Translations under genes and position numbers: made by a program
The notes under the pieces: generated by a model
The model's database searches: none
Told to the model about the DNA's origin: nothing
The model's input: the letters and a program-made list of their open reading frames with translations, nothing else
Shown: piece after piece, positions 17,399 through 25,683 of the stretch
How positions within the stretch are numbered: the stretch's first letter is position 1
Layout of the letters: every line of letters begins with the position of its first letter
Assembly (NCBI RefSeq): GCF_019448235.1
Contig: NZ_CP080409.1
Span: forward strand, 2,418,001-2,482,000
Reading direction: 5' to 3'
From: Nocardioides panacisoli
GTDB lineage: Bacteria > Actinomycetota > Actinomycetes > Propionibacteriales > Nocardioidaceae
Length of the DNA: 64,000 nucleotides

Positions 17399-18496
17399 TC
17401 ATCCGGCTGGGTTGGTCGGACCGCGGTCGCCCGGCGACCCGTCCGGTCGCGCGGCCCCCGCCGGCGACCTCCTCCGCGTGGCGCGCAGGCCCGAGACCCA
17501 CGAGAGGAAACTGGTGGAGATCACGGAGAGCACGAGCAGCACCCCGATCACGATGTTGATGACGTTGCTCGACACCGACTCCAGACGCAGCGCGCTCTGC
17601 AGCACGCCGATGAGGAGTACGCCGGCGATCACGCCGTGCAGCGCGCCGCGGCCACCGAAGATCGACACCCCGCCGAGCAGCACGGCCGCGACGATCTGGA
17701 GCTCGAGGTACTCGGCGTTGTCGCCGCGGGCGCTGCCGTAGCGCAGCGTGTAGTAGATGCCGGCGAAGGCCGCGACGGCACCGGAGAGGGCGTAGAGGAT
17801 GAGCTTGGTGCGCTGCACGTCGACTCCGGAGAACCGGGCGGCCTGCTCGTTGAGGCCGATCTCGTAGATCCCGCGCCCGAAGGGCGAGTAGTGCAGCAGC
17901 AGCGCGAAGGCCACGATCAGCACCACGATCGGGGCCAGCACCACGGGGTAGCTGGACCCCTCGACGATCCGCTCCCGCGCGAGGTCGGACCACCGGTCGG
18001 GGAAGTCGGTGATCGCCTCGGTGCCGAGCAGGCCGACGGCGATCCCGCGGAAGAGGGCGAGGCTTCCGATGGTGACCGCGAGCGGCGGCAGGCCGACGTA
18101 GCCCACGAGGAAGCCGTTGAAGCAGCCGCACAGGACGCCCGCCGCGATCGCGAACAGCGCCGCGACCGGCAACGACATCCCGAGGTCGACGTGGAAGATG
18201 CCCAGCAGCACGCTGGACAGGCCCATGACGCTGGCGACCGAGAGGTCGATGCCGCCGGTGATGATCACCAGCGTCATCGGCAGCGCGATCATCAGGATCG
18301 GCGCCACGTCCAGGAACAGGTAGTACAGCGTGAGCGGGTTGTCGAAGTTGTCGACGTTGCCCGTCGCCCAGGCGTAGACGATGCCCAGCAGCGCGATCAT
18401 CGCGAACTCGCGGGTCATCACGACCCGCCACCACAGCGGGCGGGACCAGGCGGCGTACGTCCGCTCGTCGACGGCGTGCTCGATGGTCTCGGTCAT
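17399..18496 (-). CDS. rhaQ: rhamnose ABC transporter permease
   Basis: A 365-aa CUT2-type inner-membrane permease with about eight to ten hydrophobic segments. LVIITGGIDLSVASVMGLSS (near residue 80) is the family's conserved periplasmic-side motif, and GAVAAFAGIYYTLRYGSA near 260 lies in the region contacting the ATPase. The ATG at 18496 overlaps the stop of the upstream permease by 4 nt. The tail is Arg/Pro-rich and cytoplasmic. It should pair with RhaP to form the channel. The P/Q naming follows the Rhizobium convention and could be swapped. Confidence 0.9.
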   Translation of the reverse strand: MTETIEHAVDERTYAAWSRPLWWRVVMTREFAMIALLGIVYAWATGNVDNFDNPLTLYYLFLDVAPILMIALPMTLVIITGGIDLSVASVMGLSSVLLGIFHVDLGMSLPVAALFAIAAGVLCGCFNGFLVGYVGLPPLAVTIGSLALFRGIAVGLLGTEAITDFPDRWSDLARERIVEGSSYPVVLAPIVVLIVAFALLLHYSPFGRGIYEIGLNEQAARFSGVDVQRTKLILYALSGAVAAFAGIYYTLRYGSARGDNAEYLELQIVAAVLLGGVSIFGGRGALHGVIAGVLLIGVLQSALRLESVSSNVINIVIGVLLVLSVISTSFLSWVSGLRATRRRSPAGAARPDGSPGDRGPTNPAG

Positions 18497-19536
18497 GACC
18501 CACTCCTCGCCTCGTCGCGGGCTTGTCGGAGCCGTCGTTCGCGCCGTTTCTGCAGGATGCGGTCCAGCGCGACGGCGGCGATGATGAGCGCACCCACGAC
18601 GGCCCGCTGCCAGAAGCTGGAGATGCCCAGCAGCGGCAGCACCCGGTCGATGGTGACCAGCAGGAAGGCGCCGATGGCGGCACCCCACACGGTGCCGCTG
18701 CCGCCGAAGATCGCGACGCCGCCGATGACGGCGGCGGCGACCGCCTCCAGCTCCATGTTGCGGCCCGCGCCGGAGCTGACGGTGCCGTAGCGGGCGGCGT
18801 AGAAGACACCGGCCAGGCCCGCGAGGGCGCCGCAGATCACGAACGCCGTCAGCACCCGACGCGTCACCGGCAGCCCGTAGAGCCGGGCGGCGGCGGGGTC
18901 GGAGCCGATGGCGTAGAGCTCGCGGCCCGAGCGCATCGAGCGCAGGTAGTAGCCGGCGACCCCGAGCACGACGAGCGCGATCAGCGTCAGCACCGGGACG
19001 AAGAGGACCTGCTCGGTGCCCAGGCGGAGGAAGTCGCGGGGCATGTCGCCGGCGTTGATGCGGTCACTGCCGGCCCACTCGAGGAAGACGCCGCGGTAGA
19101 CGTACATCGTGCCGAGGGTGACCACGAGTGCCGGCACCCGGCCGAAGGCGACGAGCGCGCCGTTGATCAGGCCGAGGAAGGCCCCGAACAGCGCGCCGAG
19201 CACGAAGACCACCACGATCGGGATGCCGGGCTGGTCGACGAAGAGCCGCCCCACGAGGTACGCCGTCAGCCCGAGCGTCGAGCCGACCGACAGGTCGACG
19301 TTGCGGGTGATGATGACCATCGTCTGGCCGACCGCGAGCAGCAGCAGGATCGACGGCGTCACCAGCAGGTTGCGCCAGCCGTCGCTGCCGAAGAGGAAGG
19401 ACGGGCTGGACAGCGTGGCGACCACGATCAGCGCCACCAGGACCGCGAACACGGCGATCTCACGGGACCGCAGGGCCCCGCTCAGCAGTCGCTGCGCCCG
19501 GGTCTCGGCACTGGGTCGCACAAGTGTCTGCGTCAC
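18493..19536 (-). CDS. rhaP: rhamnose ABC transporter permease
   Basis: A 347-aa permease paralogous to its downstream neighbour. MVIITRNVDLSVGSTLGLTAY near residue 85 is the diagnostic CUT2 motif, with many hydrophobic segments around it. The start is the GTG at 19536, coupled to the ATPase stop by a GTGA overlap and preceded by GAGGAGG; about 137 upstream in-frame codons belong to the ATPase gene in another frame. The Arg/Lys-rich C-terminus faces the cytoplasm. Confidence 0.9.
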   Translation of the reverse strand: MTQTLVRPSAETRAQRLLSGALRSREIAVFAVLVALIVVATLSSPSFLFGSDGWRNLLVTPSILLLLAVGQTMVIITRNVDLSVGSTLGLTAYLVGRLFVDQPGIPIVVVFVLGALFGAFLGLINGALVAFGRVPALVVTLGTMYVYRGVFLEWAGSDRINAGDMPRDFLRLGTEQVLFVPVLTLIALVVLGVAGYYLRSMRSGRELYAIGSDPAAARLYGLPVTRRVLTAFVICGALAGLAGVFYAARYGTVSSGAGRNMELEAVAAAVIGGVAIFGGSGTVWGAAIGAFLLVTIDRVLPLLGISSFWQRAVVGALIIAAVALDRILQKRRERRLRQARDEARSGS

Positions 19537-21095
19537 GCCGACACCTCCTCGGCTCGTGCCGCGTCGTCGTGAGTGGCGCCGGCCTCCCGGTCGCCGACGT
19601 GGGTCGCGGCGTGCATGACGTTCTCCGGGGTGGCGTCGGCGCGGTCGATCTCGGCGGTCACGCGGCCCTCGCACACGACGACGACCCGGTCGGCCATGCC
19701 GAGGACCTCGGGCAGCTCGGAGGAGATCATCAGCACCGCCATGCCACGAGCCGCCAGGTCCGAGAGGAGCCGGTGGACCTCGCTCTTGGTGCCGACGTCG
19801 ATGCCGCGCGTGGGCTCGTCGATGATGAGCAGCCGCGGCTCGGTGGCCAGCCACTTGGCGATGGCGACCTTCTGCTGGTTGCCGCCACTCATGGTGCTGG
19901 CGTCCATGTCCAACGCGCTGGTCTTGACCTCGAGGCGTCCGGCCCACGGGCCCGCGGCGATGTTCTCCGCGCGGGAGGTCAGCAGGCCCAGGCCCGTCAG
20001 CCGACGGCGGATGACCGAGGCGACGTTGCGCGCGACCGACTGCTCGATCACCAAGCCCTGTTGGCGTCGGTCCTCGGGGACGAGTGCGGCGCCGGCGCGG
20101 ATGGCCGCCTGCGGGCTGCGCGGCGGCACGCGCTCGCCGTGGAGCGTGACGGTGCCGGAGTCGTAGCCGTCGATGCCGAAGACGGCTCGTGCGATCTCGC
20201 TGCGTCCCGCACCGACGAGGCCGGCCAGACCGACGATCTCGCCCGCGCGCACCTGGAAGCTGACGTCGTGGAAGACGCCGGTGGAGGACAGCCCCGCGAC
20301 GTCGAGGACGACCTCACCGATCTCGGACTCCCCCTTGGGGAAGAGGTCGGCCACCTCGCGGCCGACCATCAGCGAGACCACGTCCTCCTGGGAGGTCTCC
20401 GCGATGGGCCGGGTGGCGACGTACTCCCCGTCGCGCATGACGGTGACGGTGTCGCACAGGTCGAAGACCTCGTCGAGGCGGTGGGAGATGAAGACCAGGG
20501 CACGGCCCTCGTCGCGCAGGCTGCGGGCGATGGTGAACAGCCGCTCGACCTCGACGCCACTCAGCGCCGCGGTGGGCTCGTCCATGACCAGCAGGGTCGC
20601 GTCGAGCGAGATCGCCTTGGCGATCTCGATGACCTGCTGGTCGGCGATGGAGAGGCCCTCGGCGATGCGCCGGGGGTCGACGGCCACCCCGAGGCGGGTG
20701 AAGATCTCCTCGGCCTCGGCGTACATCGCGGCGTAGTCGATGCGACGCCCCGAGCGGGTGGGCTGGCGCCCCATGAAGATGTTCTCGGTCACCGACAGGT
20801 CCGGGAAGAGCGTCGGCTCCTGGTAGATCACCGCGATGCCGGCGTCCTTGGACTCCGCGGTGGAGGAGAAGTCGACGTCCTCGCCGCGGAACCGGAAGGT
20901 GCCGGCGTCGCGCCGGTGTACGCCGGCGATCACCTTGACGAGCGTGGACTTGCCGGCGCCGTTCTCCCCGACGAAGGCGTGGACGGATCCGGCCTGCACG
21001 CTCAGCTCGCCGGAGCGGACCGCGGCGACGGGTCCGAAGCTCTTGGCCACGCCGCGCATCTCGAGCACCGGGGTGGTGTCGGCTGCGGTGGTCAT
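19533..21095 (-). CDS. rhaT: rhamnose ABC transporter ATP-binding protein (two ABC domains)
   Basis: A 520-aa double ATPase energising rhamnose import. The first domain has Walker A GENGAGKST near residue 45, signature LSIADQQVIEIAKA and Walker B LLVMDEPTAALS. The second has the degenerate Walker A GLVGAGRSE, signature MSGGNQQKVAIAKWL and Walker B LLIIDEPTRGID, as in CUT2 transporters such as RbsA. The ATG at 21095 follows GGAAGGAGA; the 15 codons upstream are leader and overlap the operator. First gene of the rhamnose operon. 'rhaT' follows Rhizobium usage; the E. coli gene of that name is unrelated. Confidence 0.92.
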   Translation of the reverse strand: MTTAADTTPVLEMRGVAKSFGPVAAVRSGELSVQAGSVHAFVGENGAGKSTLVKVIAGVHRRDAGTFRFRGEDVDFSSTAESKDAGIAVIYQEPTLFPDLSVTENIFMGRQPTRSGRRIDYAAMYAEAEEIFTRLGVAVDPRRIAEGLSIADQQVIEIAKAISLDATLLVMDEPTAALSGVEVERLFTIARSLRDEGRALVFISHRLDEVFDLCDTVTVMRDGEYVATRPIAETSQEDVVSLMVGREVADLFPKGESEIGEVVLDVAGLSSTGVFHDVSFQVRAGEIVGLAGLVGAGRSEIARAVFGIDGYDSGTVTLHGERVPPRSPQAAIRAGAALVPEDRRQQGLVIEQSVARNVASVIRRRLTGLGLLTSRAENIAAGPWAGRLEVKTSALDMDASTMSGGNQQKVAIAKWLATEPRLLIIDEPTRGIDVGTKSEVHRLLSDLAARGMAVLMISSELPEVLGMADRVVVVCEGRVTAEIDRADATPENVMHAATHVGDREAGATHDDAARAEEVSA

Positions 21096-21126
21096 CGGTC
21101 TCCTTCCGGGGCGGTCCCACTGGTCA

Positions 21127-21140
21127 TTGAAAGGTTTCAA
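21127..21140. promoter_or_regulatory. RhaR operator O1 (TTGAAAGGTTTCAA)
   Basis: Perfect 6-bp inverted repeat with a 2-bp centre, extended by one matching pair on each side (ATTGAAA/TTTCAAT, 21126-21141). It lies just downstream of the -10 box of the rhamnose operon promoter, where a bound LacI-family repressor would block initiation or early elongation. The same core recurs at 21197-21210. Confidence 0.75.
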
Positions 21141-21150
21141 TGATTGCGCC

Positions 21151-21179
21151 AGACTAGGTGACGGCCATCACAGGGTCAA
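21151..21179 (-). promoter_or_regulatory. rhamnose operon promoter
   Basis: On the minus strand TTGACC (21179-21174) and TAGTCT (21156-21151) are separated by exactly 17 bp, a good sigma-70-type promoter for a high-GC actinomycete. Transcription should start near 21144 and give a leader of about 50 nt before the rhaT ATG at 21095. The promoter lies between the two operator copies. Confidence 0.6.
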
Positions 21180-21196
21180 CAGGTCCCGCAAAGAAC

Positions 21197-21210
21197 TTGA
21201 AACATTTCAA
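21197..21210. promoter_or_regulatory. RhaR operator O2 (TTGAAACATTTCAA)
   Basis: Second copy of the TTGAAA-NN-TTTCAA palindrome, with its centre exactly 70 bp from that of O1 and 17 bp upstream of the operon -35 box. It lies 57 bp before the regulator start, so it may also mediate autoregulation. Two sites on either side of one promoter would allow a repression loop. Confidence 0.72.
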
Positions 21211-21267
21211 TCCCGCGGGTCGCGCTGGTCCCGACCGGCTAGGGTGCCGCTGACGAGGAGGAAACGC

Positions 21268-22299
21268 ATGACGACGGAGCGCGCGACCGGGCGACGGGTC
21301 TCGGTCAAGGAGGTCGCCGCCGCGGCCGGCGTCTCCGTCGGCACCGTCTCCAACGTGCTCAACCGCCCCGACAAGGTCTCCCCCGCGACGCGGGAACGGA
21401 TCCAGACCGTCATCGACGAGCTCGGGTTCGTGCGCAACGACGCCGCGCGACAGCTCCGCGCCGGCAGCAACCGGGCCGTGGCGATGATCGTGCTCGACGT
21501 CGCGAACCCGTTCTTCACCGACGTCGCCCACAGCGTCGAGGACCAGCTCGCCGCGGAGGCCCGCCCGCTGATCCTGGCCAACTCCGCCCAGGACGCGCGT
21601 CGGGAGGCGTCCTACCTCGACCTGTTCGAGGAGCAGCGGGTCGAGGGCATGCTGCTCACCCCCGTCGGCGACGTCCTCACGCGCCTGCACCAGCTCCGCG
21701 AGCGGGGCGTGGCCGTGGTGCTGGTCGACCGGATCATCGACTCCGCCGACTTCTCCTCCGTCTCCGTCGACGACCACCTCGGCGGCACCCTCGCCGCGCG
21801 GCACCTGCTCGACGCCGGGCGGCGGCACCTCGCCTTCATCGGCGGCCCCGCCCACCTCACCCAGGTCCGCGACCGGTGGGCGGCGACCCAGGAGGCCGTG
21901 GCCGGCGTCACCGGCGCCACCGCCGAGCTGGTCGAGACCGACGCGATGGAGGCGACCGCGGGTCGTCGCGCCGTGGAGGCACTGTGGGAACGACCGGCGG
22001 ACCAGCGGCCCGACGCGGTCTTCGCCGCCAACGACCTGGTCGCTCTCGGTGTGCTCCAGGCGCTCACCCAGCTGCGGGTCGGCGTACCGGACGAGGTCGC
22101 GCTGATCGGCTACGACGACATCGACTTCGCCGCCTCGGCCGCGGTGCCGCTCTCCAGCGTGCGCCAGCCCCGCGAGCAGCTCGGCCGCGAGGCCGCGCGC
22201 ATCCTGCTGGAGGTGATGTCCGCGCCGTCGGCGCCGGCACGCCACGTGGTGCTCGAGCCGGAACTGGTCGTGCGCGAGTCCACCGTCGGTCGCGGCTGA
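21268..22299 (+). CDS. LacI-family transcriptional regulator of the rhamnose operon
   Basis: A 343-aa LacI/GalR-type repressor. The N-terminal helix-turn-helix VSVKEVAAAAGVSVGTVSNVLNRP (about residues 11-34) and hinge are followed by a periplasmic-binding-like domain (AMIVLDVANPFFTDVAHSVE; late VALIGYDDIDFA and SSVRQPREQLG). The ATG at 21268 has GAGGAGG upstream; about 144 in-frame codons before it are spurious. It is divergent from the rhamnose operon, with two palindromes of LacI type between them, so it most likely represses the operon and is released by rhamnose or a pathway intermediate. The effector cannot be read from sequence. Confidence 0.9.
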   Translation: MTTERATGRRVSVKEVAAAAGVSVGTVSNVLNRPDKVSPATRERIQTVIDELGFVRNDAARQLRAGSNRAVAMIVLDVANPFFTDVAHSVEDQLAAEARPLILANSAQDARREASYLDLFEEQRVEGMLLTPVGDVLTRLHQLRERGVAVVLVDRIIDSADFSSVSVDDHLGGTLAARHLLDAGRRHLAFIGGPAHLTQVRDRWAATQEAVAGVTGATAELVETDAMEATAGRRAVEALWERPADQRPDAVFAANDLVALGVLQALTQLRVGVPDEVALIGYDDIDFAASAAVPLSSVRQPREQLGREAARILLEVMSAPSAPARHVVLEPELVVRESTVGRG

Positions 22300-22312
22300 G
22301 GCGGCACCTCAG
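22296..22312. terminator. short hairpin shared by two convergent stop codons
   Basis: CTGAGG-CGGCA-CCTCAG forms a 6-bp stem containing the regulator's TGA on one strand and the TGA of the VIT-family gene on the other. The genes are only 9 bp apart. No T-run follows, so termination activity is uncertain. Confidence 0.35.
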
Positions 22313-23034
22313 AGCTGGGTGCCGAGCGCCGACCCGACCGCGTAGGTGACGGCCATCGCGAACAGGCCGCCCGCCACGTTGCGGACCACCGCCCGTCGCA
22401 CCGGCCCGTAGCCGAACCGGGCCGAGGCCCAACCGGTCAGCGCCAGCGCGGCGGTCACCGCGGCCATCGTCACCCAGACCCGTGCCTGCGCGGCGACCAA
22501 CAGGATCGTCAACAGCGGGAGCAGCGCCCCGACGGTGAACGCCGTCATCGAGGCCAGCGCCGCACGCCACGGACTCGTCAGGTCGTCGGGGTCGATGCCC
22601 AGCTCGGCCTCGGCGTGCGCGCCGAGCGCGTCGCGGGCGGTGAGCTGCCCCGCCACCTCCAGCGCGACGTCGGGGTCGAGCCCCTTCTCGACGTAGAGGC
22701 CGGCGAGCTCGGCCAGCTCGTCCTCGGGGTCCTCGGCCAGCTCGCGGCGCTCCCGGGCGAGGAGCGCCTCCTCGGAGTCACGCTGCGTGCTGACCGAGAC
22801 GTACTCCCCGGCGCCCATGCTCATCGCGCCGGCAACGAGCCCGGCGACACCGGCGACCAGGATCGCCGAGCGCTCGGTGGTGGCTCCCGCGACACCGACC
22901 ACGATGCCGGCGGTGCTGACGATCCCGTCGTTGGCACCGAGTACGCCGGCCCGCAGCGAGTTGAGCCGGTCGTTGAGGCCACCACGGTGCGGCTCGTCGG
23001 CGTGCGGACCGGGTCGGCGCACAGGGGCAGTCAT
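22309..23034 (-). CDS. VIT1/CCC1-family membrane transporter
   Basis: A 241-aa protein of the VIT1/CCC1 family (Fe2+/Mn2+ transport in characterised plant and yeast members). LRAGVLGANDGIVSTAGIVVGVAGA near residue 25 and GLVAGAMSMGAGEYVSVSTQRDSE near 65 are strongly conserved; these Asp, Gly, Met and Glu residues line the metal path. A charged Glu-rich cytoplasmic region (about 90-150) is followed by three hydrophobic segments. It is convergent with the rhamnose regulator and probably unrelated to it. Substrate in bacteria is not certain. Confidence 0.85.
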   Translation of the reverse strand: MTAPVRRPGPHADEPHRGGLNDRLNSLRAGVLGANDGIVSTAGIVVGVAGATTERSAILVAGVAGLVAGAMSMGAGEYVSVSTQRDSEEALLARERRELAEDPEDELAELAGLYVEKGLDPDVALEVAGQLTARDALGAHAEAELGIDPDDLTSPWRAALASMTAFTVGALLPLLTILLVAAQARVWVTMAAVTAALALTGWASARFGYGPVRRAVVRNVAGGLFAMAVTYAVGSALGTQL

Positions 23035-23079
23035 GCTCCGATGATGCCCTGCGCCGCCCGGGCCGGCACGCCGTGCGGG

Positions 23080-24774
23080 TCAGTCGACCGCCGCGTCCTC
23101 CCGTGGCGGCTCCTGGGATCCGGCGACGGGCACCTTGACCATCACGAACTTCTCCGTGCGCAGTCCCTTGTAGAGCGAGACCATCGCCAGGAACATCAGG
23201 ATGAAGATCGGGAGCCCGATCACGGTGATCACCTGTTGCAGTGCGTCGAGTCCCTCGTCGCCGGCGAGCACGATCAGCATCATCGCCAGGGCGCCCTCGG
23301 AGACACCCCAGAAGACCCGCTGCCGGGTCGGGCCCGGGTCCTCGGTGCCGGTGCAGAGCATGTCCACCACCAGCGAGGCGGAGTCGGAGGACGTGGCGAA
23401 GAAGATCGCCACGATCACCACGACGAAGCCGGAGATGAAGGTGATCAACGCGTCGTTGGACAACAGCGACTCGAAGAACGCGAACATCGCGAACTCCGCA
23501 CCACCACCCTCGCCGGTGACCGCCTCGGTGATCGGGTGCGCCGCATCGGGGCTGCTGCCGATCCCGTCCAGGCGCATCGCGGTCCACCCGAAGATCACGA
23601 ACCAGACCAACGTGAACAGGGAGGGCGCCACCATCACGCCGCCGATGAACTCACGGATCGTGCGGCCCTTGGAGATGCGGGCGAGGAAGACACCCATGAA
23701 GGGCGCCCACGTCACCGTCCAGGCCCAGTAGAAGACGGTCCAGCCGCCCTGCCAGCCCCAGCCCTCGCCGTACGCTCCGCCGTCGACGTAGGCCATGGAG
23801 TCGTTCCACAGCGCCAGCGGCACGAGGTTGCGCAGGTAGAGGCCCAGCGTCTCGATCATCTCGCGGAAGAGGAAGACCGTCGGGCCGACGACGAGCACGA
23901 AGATCATCAGGCCCACGGCCATGCCGATGTTGACGTTGGACAGGACCTTCACGCCCTTGTCCAGGCCGACCACGATCGAGGTCACCGCGACGGCGGTGAG
24001 GACGGCGATGATCAGCACCTTGGGCAGGACCGTGTTGGGCACGTCGAAGAGCCGCGTCAGGCCGGAGTTGATCTGGTTGGTGCCCAGGCCGATGGAGACC
24101 GCGACACCGAAGAGGGTGCCCAGCACCGCGAAGATGTCGATGGTGCGACCGATGGGGCCGTGGATCTTCTCGCCCAGGAACGGGTAGAACACCGAGCTGA
24201 CGCGGAACGGCAGGTCGTAGCGGTAGATGAAGTAGCCGAACGCCAGGCCCGGCAGGGTGAAGATCGCCCACGTGTGCAGGCCGAGGTGGTAGATCGCGAT
24301 GCTCATCGCGTCGTTCGCGGCGCCCGAGGAGAACGGCGCCTCGCCCCGCGGCGGGGTCTCGAAGTGGAAGATCGGCTCCGCGACGCCCCAGAACATCAGG
24401 ACCGTGCCGATGCCACCGGCGAAGAGCATCGTGAACCAGGAGATGTTGCTGTACGCCGGCCGCTCCTGGTCGCCGCCGAGGCGGATGCTGCCGTACTTGC
24501 TGATCGCCACCCAGATCAGGAACGCCAGCCAGGACGAGACACCGAGGATGAAGAACCAGCCCAGGTTGGTGACCACCCACGTGCGGCCGTCGGCGAAGGC
24601 ATCGCCGATCTGGGTCGGCCAGATCAGCAGCGTGATCAGGAAGACCACCATGAGGCCGGCAGCGACGAAGAAGATGATCGGGTCGGTGCGCAGACCGAGC
24701 CCACGGGCCAGCTCGCCGAGCTTGCCCTCGTTGATCCGTTCGTCACCCTGGGTGGTTGGTGTGCCGTCCGCCAT
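23080..24774 (-). CDS. BCCT-family transporter (betaine/choline/carnitine type)
   Basis: A 564-aa secondary transporter with about 12 membrane segments. GGIGTVLMFWGVAEPIFHF near residue 115 is the BCCT hallmark, and WTVFYWAWTVTWAPFMGVFLA near 345 holds the Trp-rich substrate-box segment. Such proteins import glycine betaine or related quaternary amines, usually with Na+, for osmoprotection. The ATG at 24774 follows GAGGAGA; 26 further in-frame codons have no ribosome site. Acidic C-terminal tail. No enzyme or regulator nearby indicates the substrate. Confidence 0.9.
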   Translation of the reverse strand: MADGTPTTQGDERINEGKLGELARGLGLRTDPIIFFVAAGLMVVFLITLLIWPTQIGDAFADGRTWVVTNLGWFFILGVSSWLAFLIWVAISKYGSIRLGGDQERPAYSNISWFTMLFAGGIGTVLMFWGVAEPIFHFETPPRGEAPFSSGAANDAMSIAIYHLGLHTWAIFTLPGLAFGYFIYRYDLPFRVSSVFYPFLGEKIHGPIGRTIDIFAVLGTLFGVAVSIGLGTNQINSGLTRLFDVPNTVLPKVLIIAVLTAVAVTSIVVGLDKGVKVLSNVNIGMAVGLMIFVLVVGPTVFLFREMIETLGLYLRNLVPLALWNDSMAYVDGGAYGEGWGWQGGWTVFYWAWTVTWAPFMGVFLARISKGRTIREFIGGVMVAPSLFTLVWFVIFGWTAMRLDGIGSSPDAAHPITEAVTGEGGGAEFAMFAFFESLLSNDALITFISGFVVVIVAIFFATSSDSASLVVDMLCTGTEDPGPTRQRVFWGVSEGALAMMLIVLAGDEGLDALQQVITVIGLPIFILMFLAMVSLYKGLRTEKFVMVKVPVAGSQEPPREDAAVD

Positions 24775-24870
24775 GGCATCTCCTCTGGGCTGTCCACGGT
24801 GCCGGACGACCGACGCGGCCACCGGCTCGATCCTTGAAATCGTGCCAGTCAACGGTGATGGCGTCCAGCA

Positions 24871-25674
24871 TTACCCTGCAGTACGTCGCGAGTCGTTGTG
24901 GAGCTGCAACGTGTCCCCCCACCGTACGGATCCGGGTGCGACGACGGTCGCGTCGACCGCCAGGAGCGGCTCGCCGCGGGAGTTCTGGGGCCGGTGGTCG
25001 GCCAGTGAGCGCAGCAGGCTGGCGTCCGCGTCGCCGGTCGACGGAGCGAGGTTCACGACCCCGCACCGGCCCATCCGACCGTGGACCCGCACCACGGCGT
25101 CGCCGATCGCGACGTCGTGCCCGACCCACTGGTCCTCGATGTAGGGCTCGTCGGCCTCGACGACGACGGTGGCGCGGTAGCGCTCGGGTTGGTCGGCCAG
25201 GTCGGGGCGTCCGGCACGGGTGGCGGCGTCGACGACCGAGGCCGTGCTCACCAGGCTCACCGGGGCGCCGTACACCGCCGCGCCGGGCGCGACCCGCGCC
25301 AGGCGCACGGGCCGGCCGAGGAAGTCCGAGAGCAGCCGCGCGTGCGGGCCGTCGTACGGCACGGCGTCGATGGTCCGTCCCCAGTAGTCGACCGCGAGGG
25401 AGGCACCGGCCTGCTCGGGTGCCCCCGTCGCCGCCGCGCCTCCGGGGAGTACGACGTCGAGGGCGTGGCCGTCCCAGCGTGCCCGGACACCGACGAGTCG
25501 GGGCTGGTCGATGGTGCGCAGCACCCGTCCACCCTCGGGCGGCACCAGGCACCACGCACGGTCACCGCGTGGCCCGTCCTCGTCGAGGACCAGCTCGTCC
25601 GAGGACGTGTGCTGGCACCCCTTGATCGGTGTGCAACCGACCCGGGCGACCCTGCCGATGCTTCGTCGGTCCAC
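24871..25674 (-). CDS. MOSC domain protein (molybdenum-cofactor-binding type)
   Basis: A 267-aa protein: N-terminal MOSC_N beta barrel (VARVGCTPIKGCQ, DEDGPRGDRAWCLV) then a MOSC domain. RMGRCGVVNLAPSTGDADASL near residue 205 carries the cysteine expected to bind the molybdenum cofactor, as in mARC/YcbX proteins that reduce N-hydroxylated compounds. The start is a GTG at 25674, nine bases after the acyl-CoA dehydrogenase stop, with only a weak ribosome site, so coupling is likely. No Fe-S domain is fused. Substrate unknown. Confidence 0.85.
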   Translation of the reverse strand: MDRRSIGRVARVGCTPIKGCQHTSSDELVLDEDGPRGDRAWCLVPPEGGRVLRTIDQPRLVGVRARWDGHALDVVLPGGAAATGAPEQAGASLAVDYWGRTIDAVPYDGPHARLLSDFLGRPVRLARVAPGAAVYGAPVSLVSTASVVDAATRAGRPDLADQPERYRATVVVEADEPYIEDQWVGHDVAIGDAVVRVHGRMGRCGVVNLAPSTGDADASLLRSLADHRPQNSRGEPLLAVDATVVAPGSVRWGDTLQLHNDSRRTAG

Positions 25675-25683
25675 CGGTCGGGG

